Assembly: GCA_017434855.1 (NCBI GenBank)
Contig: JAFRUA010000037.1
Location: forward strand, 1-64,000
Reading direction: 5' to 3'
Source: Clostridia bacterium
Lineage (GTDB): Bacteria; Bacillota; Clostridia; Oscillospirales; Acutalibacteraceae
DNA: 64,000 nucleotides
The notes under the pieces are model-generated. The model did not search any database and was not told the DNA's origin. It was given only the letters and a program-made list of their open reading frames with translations. Numbering within the stretch: the stretch's first letter is position 1; each line of letters opens with the position of its first letter. Made by a program: the position numbers and the translations under genes. This document shows, piece after piece, positions 24,528 through 37,716 of the stretch.

Positions 24528-25340
24528 ATGAGTGGAATTCTGATCCCGGTCGTGCTGGTCGCGGCCATCGGACTGATCGCGGGCCTGGGCCTTGCGGTCG
24601 CGTCGATCGTGTTTGCCGTGCCGAAGGATGAAACGGCCGAGGCCATCCGGGAATGTCTGCCCGGGGCCAACTGCGGCGCGTGCGGCTTTTCCGGCTGCGA
24701 CGGGTACGCATCGGCGCTCTCCAAGGGTGAGACCGACGAATGCAACCGCTGCACGCCCGGCGGCAACGACGTGGCACAGCAGGTGGCAAAGATTCTGGGC
24801 AAAGAGGCCGGCGCCGTCACCCCGCAGGTTGCGGCCGTGATGTGCTGCGGCAACACCTGCAATGTGGAAGACAAGCTGGATTACAGCGGCGTGCATTCCT
24901 GCAAGATCGCCACCCAGCTTTTCGGCGGGCCCAAGGCCTGCGTGCACGGGTGCATCGGTTTTGGCGACTGCGTGGAGGTCTGCCCCTATGACGCGATCTT
25001 CATCTGCGACGGCGTGGCGCGCATCAATCCCGACCGCTGCCGCGCGTGCAAAATGTGCATCCGGACCTGCCCGCGCCACCTGATCGACCTGTTCCCGCTG
25101 GACACGGTCAAGGCCGCGGTGCTGTGCAAAAACCACGACAAGGGCGCGGCCACGCGCAAGCAGTGCAAGGCCGGCTGCATCGGCTGCATGAAGTGCCAGA
25201 AGGTCTGCCCCGTGGAGGCCGTCAAGGTGGAAAACTTCTGCGCCAGGGTGGACTATGACAAGTGCATCGGCTGCGGCAAGTGCCACGAGGCCTGCCCCGT
25301 CGGCTGCATCGACCTGTACGAAATCAAGAAGCATTTCTAA
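24528..25340 (+). CDS. rnfB: Electron transport complex subunit RnfB
   Basis: A 270-aa ferredoxin-accepting subunit. An N-terminal membrane helix (about 5-28) is followed by the four-cysteine block with NCGACGFSGC and CDGYA, then several CxxCxxCxxxCP ferredoxin motifs, including CRACKMCIRTCP, CIGCMKCQKVCP and CIGCGKCHEACP. It would pass electrons from reduced ferredoxin into the complex. ATG has AAGGAGGG upstream and lies 13 nt after rnfA. It is the last gene of rnfCDGEAB. Confidence 0.95.
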   Translation: MSGILIPVVLVAAIGLIAGLGLAVASIVFAVPKDETAEAIRECLPGANCGACGFSGCDGYASALSKGETDECNRCTPGGNDVAQQVAKILGKEAGAVTPQVAAVMCCGNTCNVEDKLDYSGVHSCKIATQLFGGPKACVHGCIGFGDCVEVCPYDAIFICDGVARINPDRCRACKMCIRTCPRHLIDLFPLDTVKAAVLCKNHDKGAATRKQCKAGCIGCMKCQKVCPVEAVKVENFCARVDYDKCIGCGKCHEACPVGCIDLYEIKKHF

Positions 25341-25346
25341 AAAACG

Positions 25347-25378
25347 AGCTGTTAGCGATTAGCGGTTAGCAGTTAGCG
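25347..25378. repeat. TTAGC near-tandem array, copy 1
   Basis: Units GTTAGC/ATTAGC spaced by 2-3 bases. Related arrays occur at 26829-26854, 35528-35551, 36711-36731 and 37886-37913, always next to gene ends. Confidence 0.6.
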
Positions 25379-25427
25379 CGGGGGAGCGGTTCCGAAATGG
25401 GAACGTATCCCCCGCGGCTTTTTGTTG
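25377..25427 (+). terminator. Terminator of the rnf operon
   Basis: CGCGGGGGA pairs with TCCCCCGCG, enclosing a smaller GTTCC/GGAAC hairpin, followed by GGCTTTTTGTTG. Confidence 0.75.
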
Positions 25428-25608
25428 TTATTCTTTGGTACGCGCCGCACGGCTCGGCAACCGCAGGTGATGCGCCGCCAATTTCACACGGCGGTGGAGG
25501 CAAGGGTTGGCCTCTCCCGAGATCGGGAGAGGTGGCGCGAAGCGACGGAGAGGGCGTTGTCGCGCAGCGACGAAGACAAAGCAGCGACTACCCAAATCAC
25601 CGCCACCG

Positions 25609-25633
25609 TAGGCGCCAATCATCGATTGGCGAA
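25609..25633. repeat. REP-like palindrome, copy 2
   Basis: Inverse-orientation copy of the 25-bp element at 15746 and 37798. Both arms carry matched substitutions (G-C pair replaced by A-T), preserving the stem. Confidence 0.6.
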
Positions 25634-25650
25634 CGGATGCACCCTGTAGT

Positions 25651-25667
25651 GCCGATCAGAGATCGGC
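25651..25667. repeat. Short palindrome related to the REP-like elements
   Basis: GCCGATC-AGA-GATCGGC, a perfect 7-bp stem with arms identical to those of the REP-like family but different flanks. Confidence 0.5.
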
Positions 25668-25668
25668 T

Positions 25669-26664
25669 TTGACCGCCATTGAAGCGGTCGTCTATATCAC
25701 CGACGCGGCGGACGAGACCGTCTATAAGACCACGCTGACAAAGCTTGCCAAAAACAAGACCGTCACGCTGTCGTGGAACGGCAGAAACAACAAAAACAAG
25801 CTGGTGCCGAACGGCACCTATACCGCGAATGTTCTGATCGGCAAAACCGTTTCCAAGTCAGACCCGCTCACGTTCCTGAGAAAGAACTATTTCGCCGGCG
25901 GCGACGGGTCCAAAAAGAATCCGTTCCAGATCGCGACGCCCGCGCAGCTTGGCCAGATCATTCGCTACCCGAACGCGAGCTTCATCCAGACGAAGGACCT
26001 GGATTTTGAATATGAGGCTGTCGGCGGGTTCTTCACGGAAGACAACCCGTTCAACGGTGTGTATGACGGCAACGGGAAGACCATTTCCTGCATTGCCGGC
26101 ACGGCGGCGCTGTTCCAATACATCGGTACAAAAGGGCAGGTCAAGAATCTGAACTTTGAAAAGTGCAACGTGAATGCAGAAAACAGTGCGATTATTTGTA
26201 CCTATAACTACGGAAAAATCACGAATTGCAACGCATCAGGGTCAACATCAAATTATGCGATACATAGTGGGGTGATTGTTGCAGATAATTATGGGTTGAT
26301 TTCAAATTGTACTGCAAGCGGTTCGGTCAGTATCAGCACTGGCAATGCTGGTAATTATTCCGAGCAAGGCGGCGGTGTTGTGGGAATCAATGAGTCAAGC
26401 GGAAAAATCATTTCCTGCGAATCAAGTGTAAATGTATCTGTTACGAATACTTACCACGGTCACTCTTGTGCTGGCGGAATCTGTGGATATAATAACGGCT
26501 TGATTTCAGATTGTACCGCAACCGGAACGGTTTCAGCCAGTGGAGGATGGGGTCGGTCTCCCGGAGGGATTGCCGGTGTAAACAATGGACAAATTACAAG
26601 CTGCGCTTATCTCGGCACCAGCGAAGTCAACTTGATGGGTGACGGCAGCGGCGGAATTCTATAA
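25669..26664 (+). pseudogene. Truncated GLUG-repeat surface protein fragment
   Basis: An open frame of 331 codons without signal peptide, anchor or convincing ribosome site; the only nearby start is a TTG adjoining a palindrome. Residues about 1-70 resemble a FlgD-like Ig segment (TLSWNGRNNKN, VPNGTYTANV). Then FAGGDGSKKNPFQIAT and GGFFTEDNPFNGVYDGNGK lead into four or five GLUG-type units such as GLISNCTASGSV and GGICGYNNGLISDCTATGTV. Such repeats occur in large secreted adhesins, so both ends appear lost. The second half is more AT-rich than the surroundings. Best read as a remnant; an intact small protein is less likely. Confidence 0.6.
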
Positions 26665-26828
26665 TTTGAGCATAACTGCAGTTTTTCAGCCGCTCCTTCG
26701 GGGCGGCTTGCTTTGTTGCACGCCGGTCGCTGCGCTCCGCCCGCTCCGTCGCTGCGCGCCACCTCCCCCGACGCCGTTATATTGGCGGGGCGTCGCTCAC
26801 CGCAGCGCATCTGTTTCCCGCGTACGAA

Positions 26829-26854
26829 CCGCTAACAGCTAACCGCTAACCGCT
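26829..26854. repeat. TTAGC near-tandem array, copy 2 (inverted)
   Basis: CGCTAAC-AGCTAAC-CGCTAAC-CGCTC; reverse complement of the array type at 25347. Confidence 0.6.
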
Positions 26855-27025
26855 CATCTCACATTTCATCCACCGTTCCTCGCGTTTCTTTCTAAAATCG
26901 AATGAAATTCCGCCTGTCCATCGCCCGGCGGGATGGGCGGCGGCGCGTCGTGGTCTGGGGCCACTGCGGTGCGGCGCGTACCGAAACGCACGTTTAAAAT
27001 TCTGAAATCGAATGAAAATGAAGAA

Positions 27026-27060
27026 AACTCCGCAAAAAGTGCGGAGTTTTTCATCTTTTT
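27026..27060 (+). terminator. Terminator upstream of rpoB
   Basis: ACTCCGC pairs with GCGGAGT around AAAAAGT, followed by TTTTTCATCTTTTTT. It insulates rpoB from the repeat island. Confidence 0.75.
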
Positions 27061-27072
27061 TAGAAAAAGCCC

Positions 27073-27102
27073 TTGACAAACAGTCAGGGCTTGTGATAAA
27101 CT
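27073..27102 (+). promoter_or_regulatory. rpoBC promoter
   Basis: TTGACA (27073-27078), 18-bp spacer, TAAACT (27097-27102). A leader of about 145 nt follows, with a GAGGG/CCCTC hairpin near 27133-27149. Confidence 0.65.
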
Positions 27103-27254
27103 ATCAGAACCTATGATGTGATTTTATGCCTGAGGGGACATTCCCTCTATAAGCATATTATCATTTGTGCTGCAAAATGTCAAGAGGAAAATGAAAATTT
27201 CTGTTGAAGATTTCGCGGCCGCGGCAAATTTGAATAATAGGAGTGATCAGCCAG

Positions 27255-30200
27255 ATGGTGAACGTAACCGAAGTGAAGCTTGGCACCACCACCAGAAAAA
27301 GCTTTGGCAAGATCGAAGAAGTCATGCCGATGCCCAACCTCATCCAGGTGCAGAAGGATTCCTATCAATGGTTCCTTGACGTCGGATTGAAAGAGGTCCT
27401 GCGCGACGTTGCCGACATCACCGATTATTCGGGCAACCTTGTGCTCTCCTTCGTGGATTACCGCATGGAGAAAAAGGCAAAGTACAGCGTGCGTGAATGC
27501 AAGGAGCGCGACGTGTCTTATTCCGCGCCGATGCGCGTGACCGCGCGGCTGTATAACCGTGAAACGGGCGAGGTCAAAGAGAGCGAGGTCTATATGGGCG
27601 ATTTTCCGCTCATGACCGACAGCGGCACCTTCATCATCAACGGCGCCGAGCGCGTCATCGTGTCGCAGTTGGTCCGCTCCCCCGGCGTGTATTACGGCAT
27701 GACCCACAACGTCACGGGCAAAAAGCTGTTCACGACCACGATCATTCCAAACCGCGGCGCCTGGCTGGAATATGAAACGGACCAGAACGACCTGTTCTTT
27801 GTCCGCATCGACAAGAACCGCAAGATCCCCATCACGACGTTCATCCGCGCGCTGGGCCTGTCAAGCAACAACGACATCCGCGAATTCTTCGGTGAGGACG
27901 ACCGCATCGAAGCAACGCTGGAAAAAGACGGCACCCAGAACGCCGAAGAAGCGCTGATCGAGGTCTATAAAAAGCTGCGTCCCGGCGAGCCGCCGACGCT
28001 GGCCAGCGCCCAGAGCCACCTGGAGGGCCTGTTCTTTGACGACCACCGCTATGACCTGTCGCGCGTGGGCCGTTACAAATACAACAAAAAGCTGTCCATC
28101 GCAGACCGCATCCGCGGCTTCCGCCTGGCAGAACCGATCATTGACGAACAGACCGGCGAGCTGCTGGCCGAAGAAGGCGAGCTGATCACCAAAGAAAAGG
28201 CGTTTGCCATTCAGCAGGCCGGCGTCAAGGTCGCCTATGTGACCGTGGAAGGGCAGGAACGCCCGGTCAAGATCATCTCCAACCAGATGGTGGACTGCAA
28301 GCCCTATCTGCCGCAGTTCACCGGGGAAGAGCTGGAAGAGATCGGCATCAACGAAAACGTGTCTTTCCCCGTGCTGCTGGACGTGATGCGCGAGATCGAG
28401 GGCATGGAAAAAGACGACGCGCTGGCCTACCTTGCCGGCAAGTGTGACGAGCTGATCCCGAAGCACATCACCATCCCCGACATCTATGCCTCCATCAGCT
28501 ATCTGAACTGCCTGGCCTCCGGCGTGGGCAGCCCGGATGACATCGACCACCTGGGCAACCGCCGCATCCGTTCGGTGGGCGAGCTGCTGCAAAATCAGTT
28601 CCGCGTGGGCTTTGCCCGCATGGAGCGCGTGGTCAAGGAACGCATGACCCTGCAGGCGCAGGAGCCTGAAAAGGTGACGCCGCAGGCACTGATCAACACC
28701 CGTCCCGTGATCGCGGCGGTGCGCGAATTCTTCGGTTCTTCGCCGCTGTCTCAGTTCATGGATCAAAACAACCCGCTGGCCGAACTGACGCACAAGCGCC
28801 GTCTGTCGGCCCTGGGTCCCGGCGGTCTGTCGCGTGACCGCGCGGGCTTTGACGTGCGCGACGTGCACTATTCCCACTATGGCCGCATGTGCCCGATCGA
28901 GACGCCCGAAGGTCCCAACATCGGTCTGATCTCCTACCTGGCAACATTTGCGCGCATCAACCAATACGGCTTCATCGAAGCACCGTTCCGCCCGGTGGAC
29001 AAAGAGACCGGCGTGGTGCTGGACACCTATGAATACATGACCGCCGACGTGGAAGACGAATATACCGTGGCCCAGGCGAACGAACCGCTGGACGAAAACG
29101 GACGCTTCCTGCGCAAAAAGGTCAATGCCCGCCACCGTGACGAATTCCTTGAAATCGAGCCGTCACGCGTCGATTATATGGACGTGTCGCCCAAGATGGT
29201 TGTTTCGGTCGCAACCGCGCTGATCCCCTTCCTGGAAAATGACGACGCCAACCGCGCCCTGATGGGCTCCAACATGCAGCGGCAGGCCGTGCCCCTGCTC
29301 ACCTGTGATTCCCCGATGGTCGGCACCGGTATGGAATACAAGGCGGCCACCGACTCCGGCGTCTGCGTTCTGGCCAAAAAGGCCGGCGTGGTCACCTATG
29401 TCAGCGCAGACCGCATCGACATCCTCAGCGAAGGCAACGAGCTGGAAAGCTATCACCTGATCAAATTCATGCGCTCCAACCAGGGCACCTGCATCAACCA
29501 GAAGCCGGTGGTTTCGGTCGGCGACCGTGTGGAAGAAAATCAGGTCATTGCCGACGGCCCCGCCACCCACCACGGTGAAATGAGCCTGGGCCGCAACGCC
29601 CTGATCGGCTTCATGACCTGGGAGGGTTACAACTATGAAGACGCCGTGCTCATCAACGAAAAGCTGGTGCGCGACGACATCTATACTTCCATCCACATCG
29701 AAAAATATGAGCTTGAGGCCCGCGACACCAAGCTGGGTCCCGAAGAGATCACCAACGACATTCCAAACGTGGGCGACGCGCTGAAGGATCTGGACGAGCG
29801 CGGCATCATCCGCGTGGGCGCCGAGGTCCACTCCGGCGACATTCTGGTCGGCAAGGTCACCCCGAAGGGTGAAACCGAGCTGACGGCGGAAGAGCGTCTG
29901 CTGCGCGCCATCTTTGGCGAGAAGGCCCGTGAGGTCCGCGACACCTCGCTGCGCGTGCCGCACGGCGAATACGGCATCGTGGTCAAGGTGGAGGAATTCA
30001 CCCGCGAAAACAGCGACGAGCTGAACCCGGGCGTCAACAAGGTGGTGCGCTGCTACATCGCCCAGAAGCGCAAGCTGCAGGTGGGCGACAAGATGGCCGG
30101 CCGCCACGGCAACAAGGGTGTTGTGTCCCGCGTTTTGCCGCAGGAAGATATGCCGTTCATGGAAGACGGCACCCCGCTGGACATCGTGCTGAACCCCCTG

Positions 30201-31076
30201 GGCGTTCCGTCGCGTATGAACATCGGCCAGGTGCTTGAGGTCCATCTGGGCTTTGCCTGCCGCGAGCTGGGCTGGAAGATCATGACCCCCGTCTTTGACG
30301 GCGCGCACGAGGATGATATCCGCGAAGCGCTGCGCATGGCCGGCCTGTCGGAAACGGGCAAATCCGTTTTGACCGACGGCCGCACCGGTGAAAAGTTTGA
30401 CAACGAAGTCACCGTCGGCATCATGTACTTCCTGAAGCTGCACCATCTGGTCGACGACAAGATGCACGCGCGTTCCACCGGCCCCTACTCTCTGGTCACG
30501 CAGCAGCCGCTCGGCGGTAAAGCGCAGTTCGGCGGCCAGCGTTTCGGCGAAATGGAAGTGTGGGCGCTGGAAGCTTACGGCGCAGCCTATACCCTGCAGG
30601 AGATTCTGACCGTGAAATCTGACGACGTGGTCGGCCGTGTCAAGACCTATGAGGCCATTGTCAACGGTGAAAACGTGCCGAAGGCCGGCGTGCCGGAATC
30701 CTTCAAGGTCCTGATCAAAGAGCTGCAGTCGCTGGCGCTGGACATCAAGGTGCTTGACAGCGAAGGCGGCGAAATCGATCTGAAGCAAAACATCGACAGC
30801 GACGAGGGCGTCACGCTCCACCGGTACCCGCTGCATCACCGCGACGATGTGGACGTCAGCTTTGACGAAGACGACGACGCGCTGGACGACGATGAAGACC
30901 TGAACGACGAAGACTTTGACGAGGATGCGGACGATGTATTTGACGCCGGCGACGAGGAAGAGGAAGAAGACGACGCGGACGAAGACATCGACTTCAACGC
31001 ATTTTTCAACGAAATCAACCCGACCATCAACGACGCAGGCTTCTCTTCCGGGTTTGTGCCCGACGATGAGATCTGA
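27255..31076 (+). CDS. rpoB: RNA polymerase subunit beta
   Basis: A 1273-aa beta subunit. Recognisable blocks include the rifampicin-region segment [26 protein letters not shown] (given here only as its ends SQFMDQ and LSALGPGG), [14 protein letters not shown], and [10 protein letters not shown] with the invariant lysines near the active site. The C-terminus continues past the normal anchor helix into about 50 residues dominated by Asp and Glu, then ends with a less acidic stretch containing [14 protein letters not shown] 27255 has AGGAG 11 nt upstream. Followed by rpoC after 41 nt. Confidence 0.98.
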   Translation: MVNVTEVKLGTTTRKSFGKIEEVMPMPNLIQVQKDSYQWFLDVGLKEVLRDVADITDYSGNLVLSFVDYRMEKKAKYSVRECKERDVSYSAPMRVTARLYNRETGEVKESEVYMGDFPLMTDSGTFIINGAERVIVSQLVRSPGVYYGMTHNVTGKKLFTTTIIPNRGAWLEYETDQNDLFFVRIDKNRKIPITTFIRALGLSSNNDIREFFGEDDRIEATLEKDGTQNAEEALIEVYKKLRPGEPPTLASAQSHLEGLFFDDHRYDLSRVGRYKYNKKLSIADRIRGFRLAEPIIDEQTGELLAEEGELITKEKAFAIQQAGVKVAYVTVEGQERPVKIISNQMVDCKPYLPQFTGEELEEIGINENVSFPVLLDVMREIEGMEKDDALAYLAGKCDELIPKHITIPDIYASISYLNCLASGVGSPDDIDHLGNRRIRSVGELLQNQFRVGFARMERVVKERMTLQAQEPEKVTPQALINTRPVIAAVREFFGSSPLSQFMDQNNPLAELTHKRRLSALGPGGLSRDRAGFDVRDVHYSHYGRMCPIETPEGPNIGLISYLATFARINQYGFIEAPFRPVDKETGVVLDTYEYMTADVEDEYTVAQANEPLDENGRFLRKKVNARHRDEFLEIEPSRVDYMDVSPKMVVSVATALIPFLENDDANRALMGSNMQRQAVPLLTCDSPMVGTGMEYKAATDSGVCVLAKKAGVVTYVSADRIDILSEGNELESYHLIKFMRSNQGTCINQKPVVSVGDRVEENQVIADGPATHHGEMSLGRNALIGFMTWEGYNYEDAVLINEKLVRDDIYTSIHIEKYELEARDTKLGPEEITNDIPNVGDALKDLDERGIIRVGAEVHSGDILVGKVTPKGETELTAEERLLRAIFGEKAREVRDTSLRVPHGEYGIVVKVEEFTRENSDELNPGVNKVVRCYIAQKRKLQVGDKMAGRHGNKGVVSRVLPQEDMPFMEDGTPLDIVLNPLGVPSRMNIGQVLEVHLGFACRELGWKIMTPVFDGAHEDDIREALRMAGLSETGKSVLTDGRTGEKFDNEVTVGIMYFLKLHHLVDDKMHARSTGPYSLVTQQPLGGKAQFGGQRFGEMEVWALEAYGAAYTLQEILTVKSDDVVGRVKTYEAIVNGENVPKAGVPESFKVLIKELQSLALDIKVLDSEGGEIDLKQNIDSDEGVTLHRYPLHHRDDVDVSFDEDDDALDDDEDLNDEDFDEDADDVFDAGDEEEEEDDADEDIDFNAFFNEINPTINDAGFSSGFVPDDEI

Positions 31077-31117
31077 ATCCATCAACATCTTCAAGGAAAG
31101 GGCTGACTTCAATTATT

Positions 31118-34753
<3,636 letters not shown>

Positions 34754-34762
34754 GGAGCCGCC

Positions 34763-35293
34763 ATGGACGAGAACAAAAAAGACGCTGCCTTCACTGCGCA
34801 GCATCAGACCGTGTGGCAGTTCATCAAGTTTGTCATCGTCGCGGCCGGCGCCGGCATCACCGAAACGGTTTCGTTTTTCATTCTGATGCGGCTGCTGCCG
34901 AGCCGGTTCCCGCAGGACTTTGATTTCTTTGTGTTTCACTATACACAGAAAAACGAGCTGTGCCGCGGCGCGTTCATCGCGTTTTTCGCTTCGGCGGTCC
35001 TTGCAGAGATCGTGTCGTTCCTCGTGAACCGCAAGACGACCTTCAAGGCCAACAACAACATGCTTGCCAGTGCGCTGATGTATACTGTGCTTGCCCTGTC
35101 GGTCATCTGCCTCAAGACGTGGATGGTCACCGTCCTGACCAAATGGATCAGCGGCCTGACCGACGTTCAGCTTTTGATCGAGTGGGTGCCGAAGGGCATC
35201 TCGATGCTGGTGGCAATGCTCATCATCTTCCCGATGAACAAATTCGTCATCATGCGGCATAAGGACGACCCCGCCGAACCCGCGACAGAATAA
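34763..35293 (+). CDS. GtrA-like membrane protein
   Basis: A 176-aa protein with four membrane helices (about 18-43, 67-92, 104-125, 141-163). The pattern FIKFVIVAAGAGITETVSF and the later SFLVNRKTTFK resembles GtrA-type small flippase-like proteins involved in moving undecaprenyl-linked sugars or in wall glycosylation. AAGGAG lies before the ATG, only 9 nt after rpoC, so it may be read through from rpoBC. Confidence 0.7.
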   Translation: MDENKKDAAFTAQHQTVWQFIKFVIVAAGAGITETVSFFILMRLLPSRFPQDFDFFVFHYTQKNELCRGAFIAFFASAVLAEIVSFLVNRKTTFKANNNMLASALMYTVLALSVICLKTWMVTVLTKWISGLTDVQLLIEWVPKGISMLVAMLIIFPMNKFVIMRHKDDPAEPATE

Positions 35294-35336
35294 CACAAGG
35301 CAACCGCCGCCTGACCGACAGCAAATCGGGTTGGGC

Positions 35337-35550
35337 GGCGGGTTTCAATTCGCAATTTTCAATTCGCAATTGATCGCAAACGATCGGGGCGCAATTGCGG
35401 TCGCGGGACAGATCGTGTTCATTCTTACGGTATCTCTGCGGAAGGACCACGCTCTGACAGCCGCCGCTGAAAGTTTTATTCTACAGCAAAAGCCTTCCCC
35501 GTCATGAGGAAGGCTAATTTCTAATTTGCTAACAGCTAACTGCTAACTGC
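35337..35550. repeat. Duplicated 3' flank of LRR gene A
   Basis: Shares long near-identical stretches with 36562-36730: GGCGGCGGGTT, the CAATTCGCAAT unit, GCAGATCGTGT.CATTCTTACGGT, the terminator and a TTAGC array. The homology continues into the 3' ends of both LRR genes, showing that gene and flank were duplicated together. Confidence 0.7.
35485..35515 (-). terminator. Terminator of LRR gene A
   Basis: On the minus strand AGCCTTCC pairs with GGAAGGCT around TCATGACGG, followed by TTTTGC. Two further copies lie at 36672-36701 and 37854-37882. Confidence 0.7.
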
Positions 35551-36426
35551 TCAATATCTCGCGCCAAGCAGCATGGCCAGAATGCCGTGGAACCAGCCGA
35601 TGACCATTTCGATCAGGCCGGCGTTGTCATGATGGCCGCCGCACCACGGGCAATAGGGCGCCGGCTCAACGGTCGGCTCGATCTTTTCAAACTTCGCGGT
35701 CAGGGTCATGTTTTCGGTCGGGAAAAGTGTCAGCTCTGCCTCGGTGGAATAGAGTTCGCCGTCCCTGTACCAGCCGACAAAACGGTAGCCGTCCGCCGGG
35801 GTGGCCCAAACCATCTGCAGCTCGCCTTTGCTGGCAATGGATTTCGTGATCGTCTCGTTGCCTTCATAACCGACATAGCCGCCCGGGCCGGCAATCTGGG
35901 TCAGTTCGCTGTAGTAAACGCGCTCTTTGCTTTTGAACACATTGTTCCCGGTTTTGAACGTAATGGCGTCCCATTGTGCCGAGGTCCCGATAAAGTTGAT
36001 TTCAGAAACGGCGCCGCAATTTGAAAACGCGCTGTCGCCGACCTGTTCCAGGCCGCCGTAAAGCCAGACATCGTTCAGCGAGGTGCAGGCTGCAAACGCA
36101 AAATCACCGATCGTTTTCACCGTGCTGGGCAGAGAGATGCTTTTGACATGACTGTTGCCCATAAACGACCGGATACCGATGTGCGTCACACCATCCTCCA
36201 CGATGACCGTTTTGAGGCCGGAGATGTTTGCAAACGGTGAATTGGTGGTGTAGTCCGTCATCGGACCGGTGCCGCTGATGATCAGCCGACCGGTGTCATC
36301 CTCATAAGCCCATTTCACGTTTGCGCCGCAGGTTCCGTCGATATATGCGCTTGCCGGAACCATGGCCACCGCAAAGCAGGTCGCGCAAAGCAGGACCGCA
36401 AGAAGGATGGATACAAGTTTTTTCAT
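35551..36426 (-). CDS. Secreted BspA-like LRR protein A
   Basis: A 291-aa secreted protein: signal peptide (1-27, VPASA cleavage region), a GTCGANVKWAYED start block, three LRR_5-like units (for example HVKSISLPSTVKTIGDFAF), an InlB-B-like repeat (ADGYRFVGWYRDGEL to LTAKFE, about 212-250), then CPWCGGHH and a hydrophobic/amphipathic tail ending LGARY. Likely cell-surface associated. Promoter and leader are the same as for the adjacent paralogue. Confidence 0.82.
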   Translation of the reverse strand: MKKLVSILLAVLLCATCFAVAMVPASAYIDGTCGANVKWAYEDDTGRLIISGTGPMTDYTTNSPFANISGLKTVIVEDGVTHIGIRSFMGNSHVKSISLPSTVKTIGDFAFAACTSLNDVWLYGGLEQVGDSAFSNCGAVSEINFIGTSAQWDAITFKTGNNVFKSKERVYYSELTQIAGPGGYVGYEGNETITKSIASKGELQMVWATPADGYRFVGWYRDGELYSTEAELTLFPTENMTLTAKFEKIEPTVEPAPYCPWCGGHHDNAGLIEMVIGWFHGILAMLLGARY

Positions 36427-36473
36427 GAGATTCGCTCCTTTACTGTTTTTTGGTAAATGCTTACCTTGGGTTC

Positions 36474-36502
36474 ATTATAGCAAAGGGAAAGAATGTTGTC
36501 AA
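36474..36502 (-). promoter_or_regulatory. Perfect promoter of LRR gene A, with leader palindrome
   Basis: On the minus strand TTGACA (36502-36497), 17-bp spacer, TATAAT (36479-36474). Immediately downstream, GGTAAGCATTTACC (about 36452-36465) forms a palindrome at the expected transcription start, a possible operator. Confidence 0.8.
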
Positions 36503-36561
36503 GGGATTGAGGGACTGAAACCGCCTTCCCCGTCGTGAGGACTGACGACGAACCGATTGGG

Positions 36562-36730
36562 CGGCGGGTTCAATTCGCAATCGCGGTCGCGAGGCAGATC
36601 GTGTCCATTCTTACGGTGTCTCCGCGGAAGGACCGCGCTCTGACAGCCGACGCTGAAATTTTTATTCTGCAGCAAAAGCCTTCCCCGTCATGAGGAAGGC
36701 TTCATTTCTAATTTGCTAACTGCTAACTGC
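36562..36730. repeat. Duplicated 3' flank of LRR gene B
   Basis: Near-copy of 35337-35550, including the same AGCCTTCC terminator (36672-36701) and a TTAGC array (36711-36731). Confidence 0.7.
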
Positions 36731-37669
36731 TCAATATCTCGCGCCAAGCAGCAACGCCAGAATACCGTGGAACCAACCGATCAGCATTTCGATCAGGCCG
36801 GCGTTGTCGTGATGGCCGCCGCACCACGGGCAATAAGGCGCGGGCTCAACGATCGGCTCGACCTTTTCAAATTTCGCGGTCAGAGTCAGGTTTTCGGTCG
36901 GGAACAAATCGTAAGTCGCGGCGTCAGAAACCATGGTATCGCCGTTGTACCAGCCGACAAAACGGTAACCGTCCGCCGGAGTCGCTGAGACTTCCATGAT
37001 CTCACCCCTGCCGACAGTGGCAATGACCTTTGTCTTGTCTCCGTCAACAAAGCCGCCTGTATCGGCAACATATATGACCTGGACCTGATAATCTGGGGTG
37101 ACGGAACGGAACCCTGTATTGTTCGCGCCGACGTTCAGGTTGTTCCATTCGGTCGGGGTCCCATAGAACCAGACGTGTTCAATTTGGTTACACACCGTGA
37201 ACGCATTGTCGGCGACCCGCGTACCGGCCCAAAGCGACACGCTCTTCAAGCTGGTACAGTTTGCGCACGCATAGCTGTCGATGAGTTTGCAATTTTGGCC
37301 GACGCTGAGGCGCTCCAGCTTTTCACAGAACCAGAACGCATACTGGTTGATGCTCGTCACACTGCTCGGGATGTGAATCGATACCAGGTTTGAACATTTT
37401 CCAAAGGCCTGCGAGCCAACGGTCGTCACACCCTCGCCGATCCAGACGTCTTTGATTGCCGTGGAGCCAAAGAACGGAGAACGGTTTGAACTTGAGTAGT
37501 TCTTCATCGGGCCGGCGCCGGTGATGGTCAGGTTGCCCTGGTTGTCCAGCGTCCAGTTCACGCCTGCGCCGCAGGAACCGCTGCTGTCGGCGCTTGCCGG
37601 AACCATGGCCACCGCAAAGCAGGTCGCGCAAAGCAGAACAACAAGAAGGGTGGATACAAGTTTTTTCAT
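36731..37669 (-). CDS. Secreted BspA-like LRR protein B
   Basis: A 312-aa paralogue of protein A. Signal peptide is nearly identical (MKKLVSTLLVVLLCATCFA); the LRR part diverges (for example LVSIHIPSSVTSINQYAF); the InlB-B-like segment and the CPWCGGHH plus GLIEMLIGWFHGIL tail are almost unchanged. The ends and regulatory signals are conserved while the repeat units vary, which fits surface proteins under diversifying pressure after tandem duplication. Confidence 0.82.
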   Translation of the reverse strand: MKKLVSTLLVVLLCATCFAVAMVPASADSSGSCGAGVNWTLDNQGNLTITGAGPMKNYSSSNRSPFFGSTAIKDVWIGEGVTTVGSQAFGKCSNLVSIHIPSSVTSINQYAFWFCEKLERLSVGQNCKLIDSYACANCTSLKSVSLWAGTRVADNAFTVCNQIEHVWFYGTPTEWNNLNVGANNTGFRSVTPDYQVQVIYVADTGGFVDGDKTKVIATVGRGEIMEVSATPADGYRFVGWYNGDTMVSDAATYDLFPTENLTLTAKFEKVEPIVEPAPYCPWCGGHHDNAGLIEMLIGWFHGILALLLGARY

Positions 37670-37716
37670 GAGATTCGCTCCTTTACTGTTTTTTGGTAAT
37701 TGCTTACCTTGGCTTC

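Larger units (their letters stand above)
25341..25668. other. Repeat-rich intergenic island left of the GLUG fragment
   Basis: Contains no supportable gene. From left: a TTAGC near-tandem array (about 25347-25378), the rnf terminator, a segment with GTACGCGCCGCAC (about 25439), a perfect 10-bp-arm palindrome CCTCTCCCGA/TCGGGAGAGG (25511-25532) leading into GTGGCGCGAAGCGACGGAG, then REP-like palindromes at 25609-25633 and 25651-25667. Several of these recur in inverted orientation at 26744-27000. Confidence 0.5.
26665..27072. other. Intergenic region between GLUG fragment and rpoB
   Basis: No gene is supported. It holds a GCCGC/GCGGC hairpin with short T-runs (about 26690-26715), an inverted copy (26744-26769) of the segment at 25526-25550, a TTAGC array (26829-26854), two copies of AATCGAATGAAA (about 26895 and 27006), and a terminator at 27026-27060. 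The rplJ-rplL genes that often precede rpoB are absent. Confidence 0.5.

Noticed and set aside
27103..27254. Ribosomal-protein leader or riboswitch in the rpoB leader
   Set aside because: Only a short hairpin is visible and no known leader motif was recognised; no ribosomal protein genes adjoin.
29163..31112. 649-codon open frame antisense to rpoB
   Set aside because: Shadow of rpoB codon bias; no motifs or start signals.
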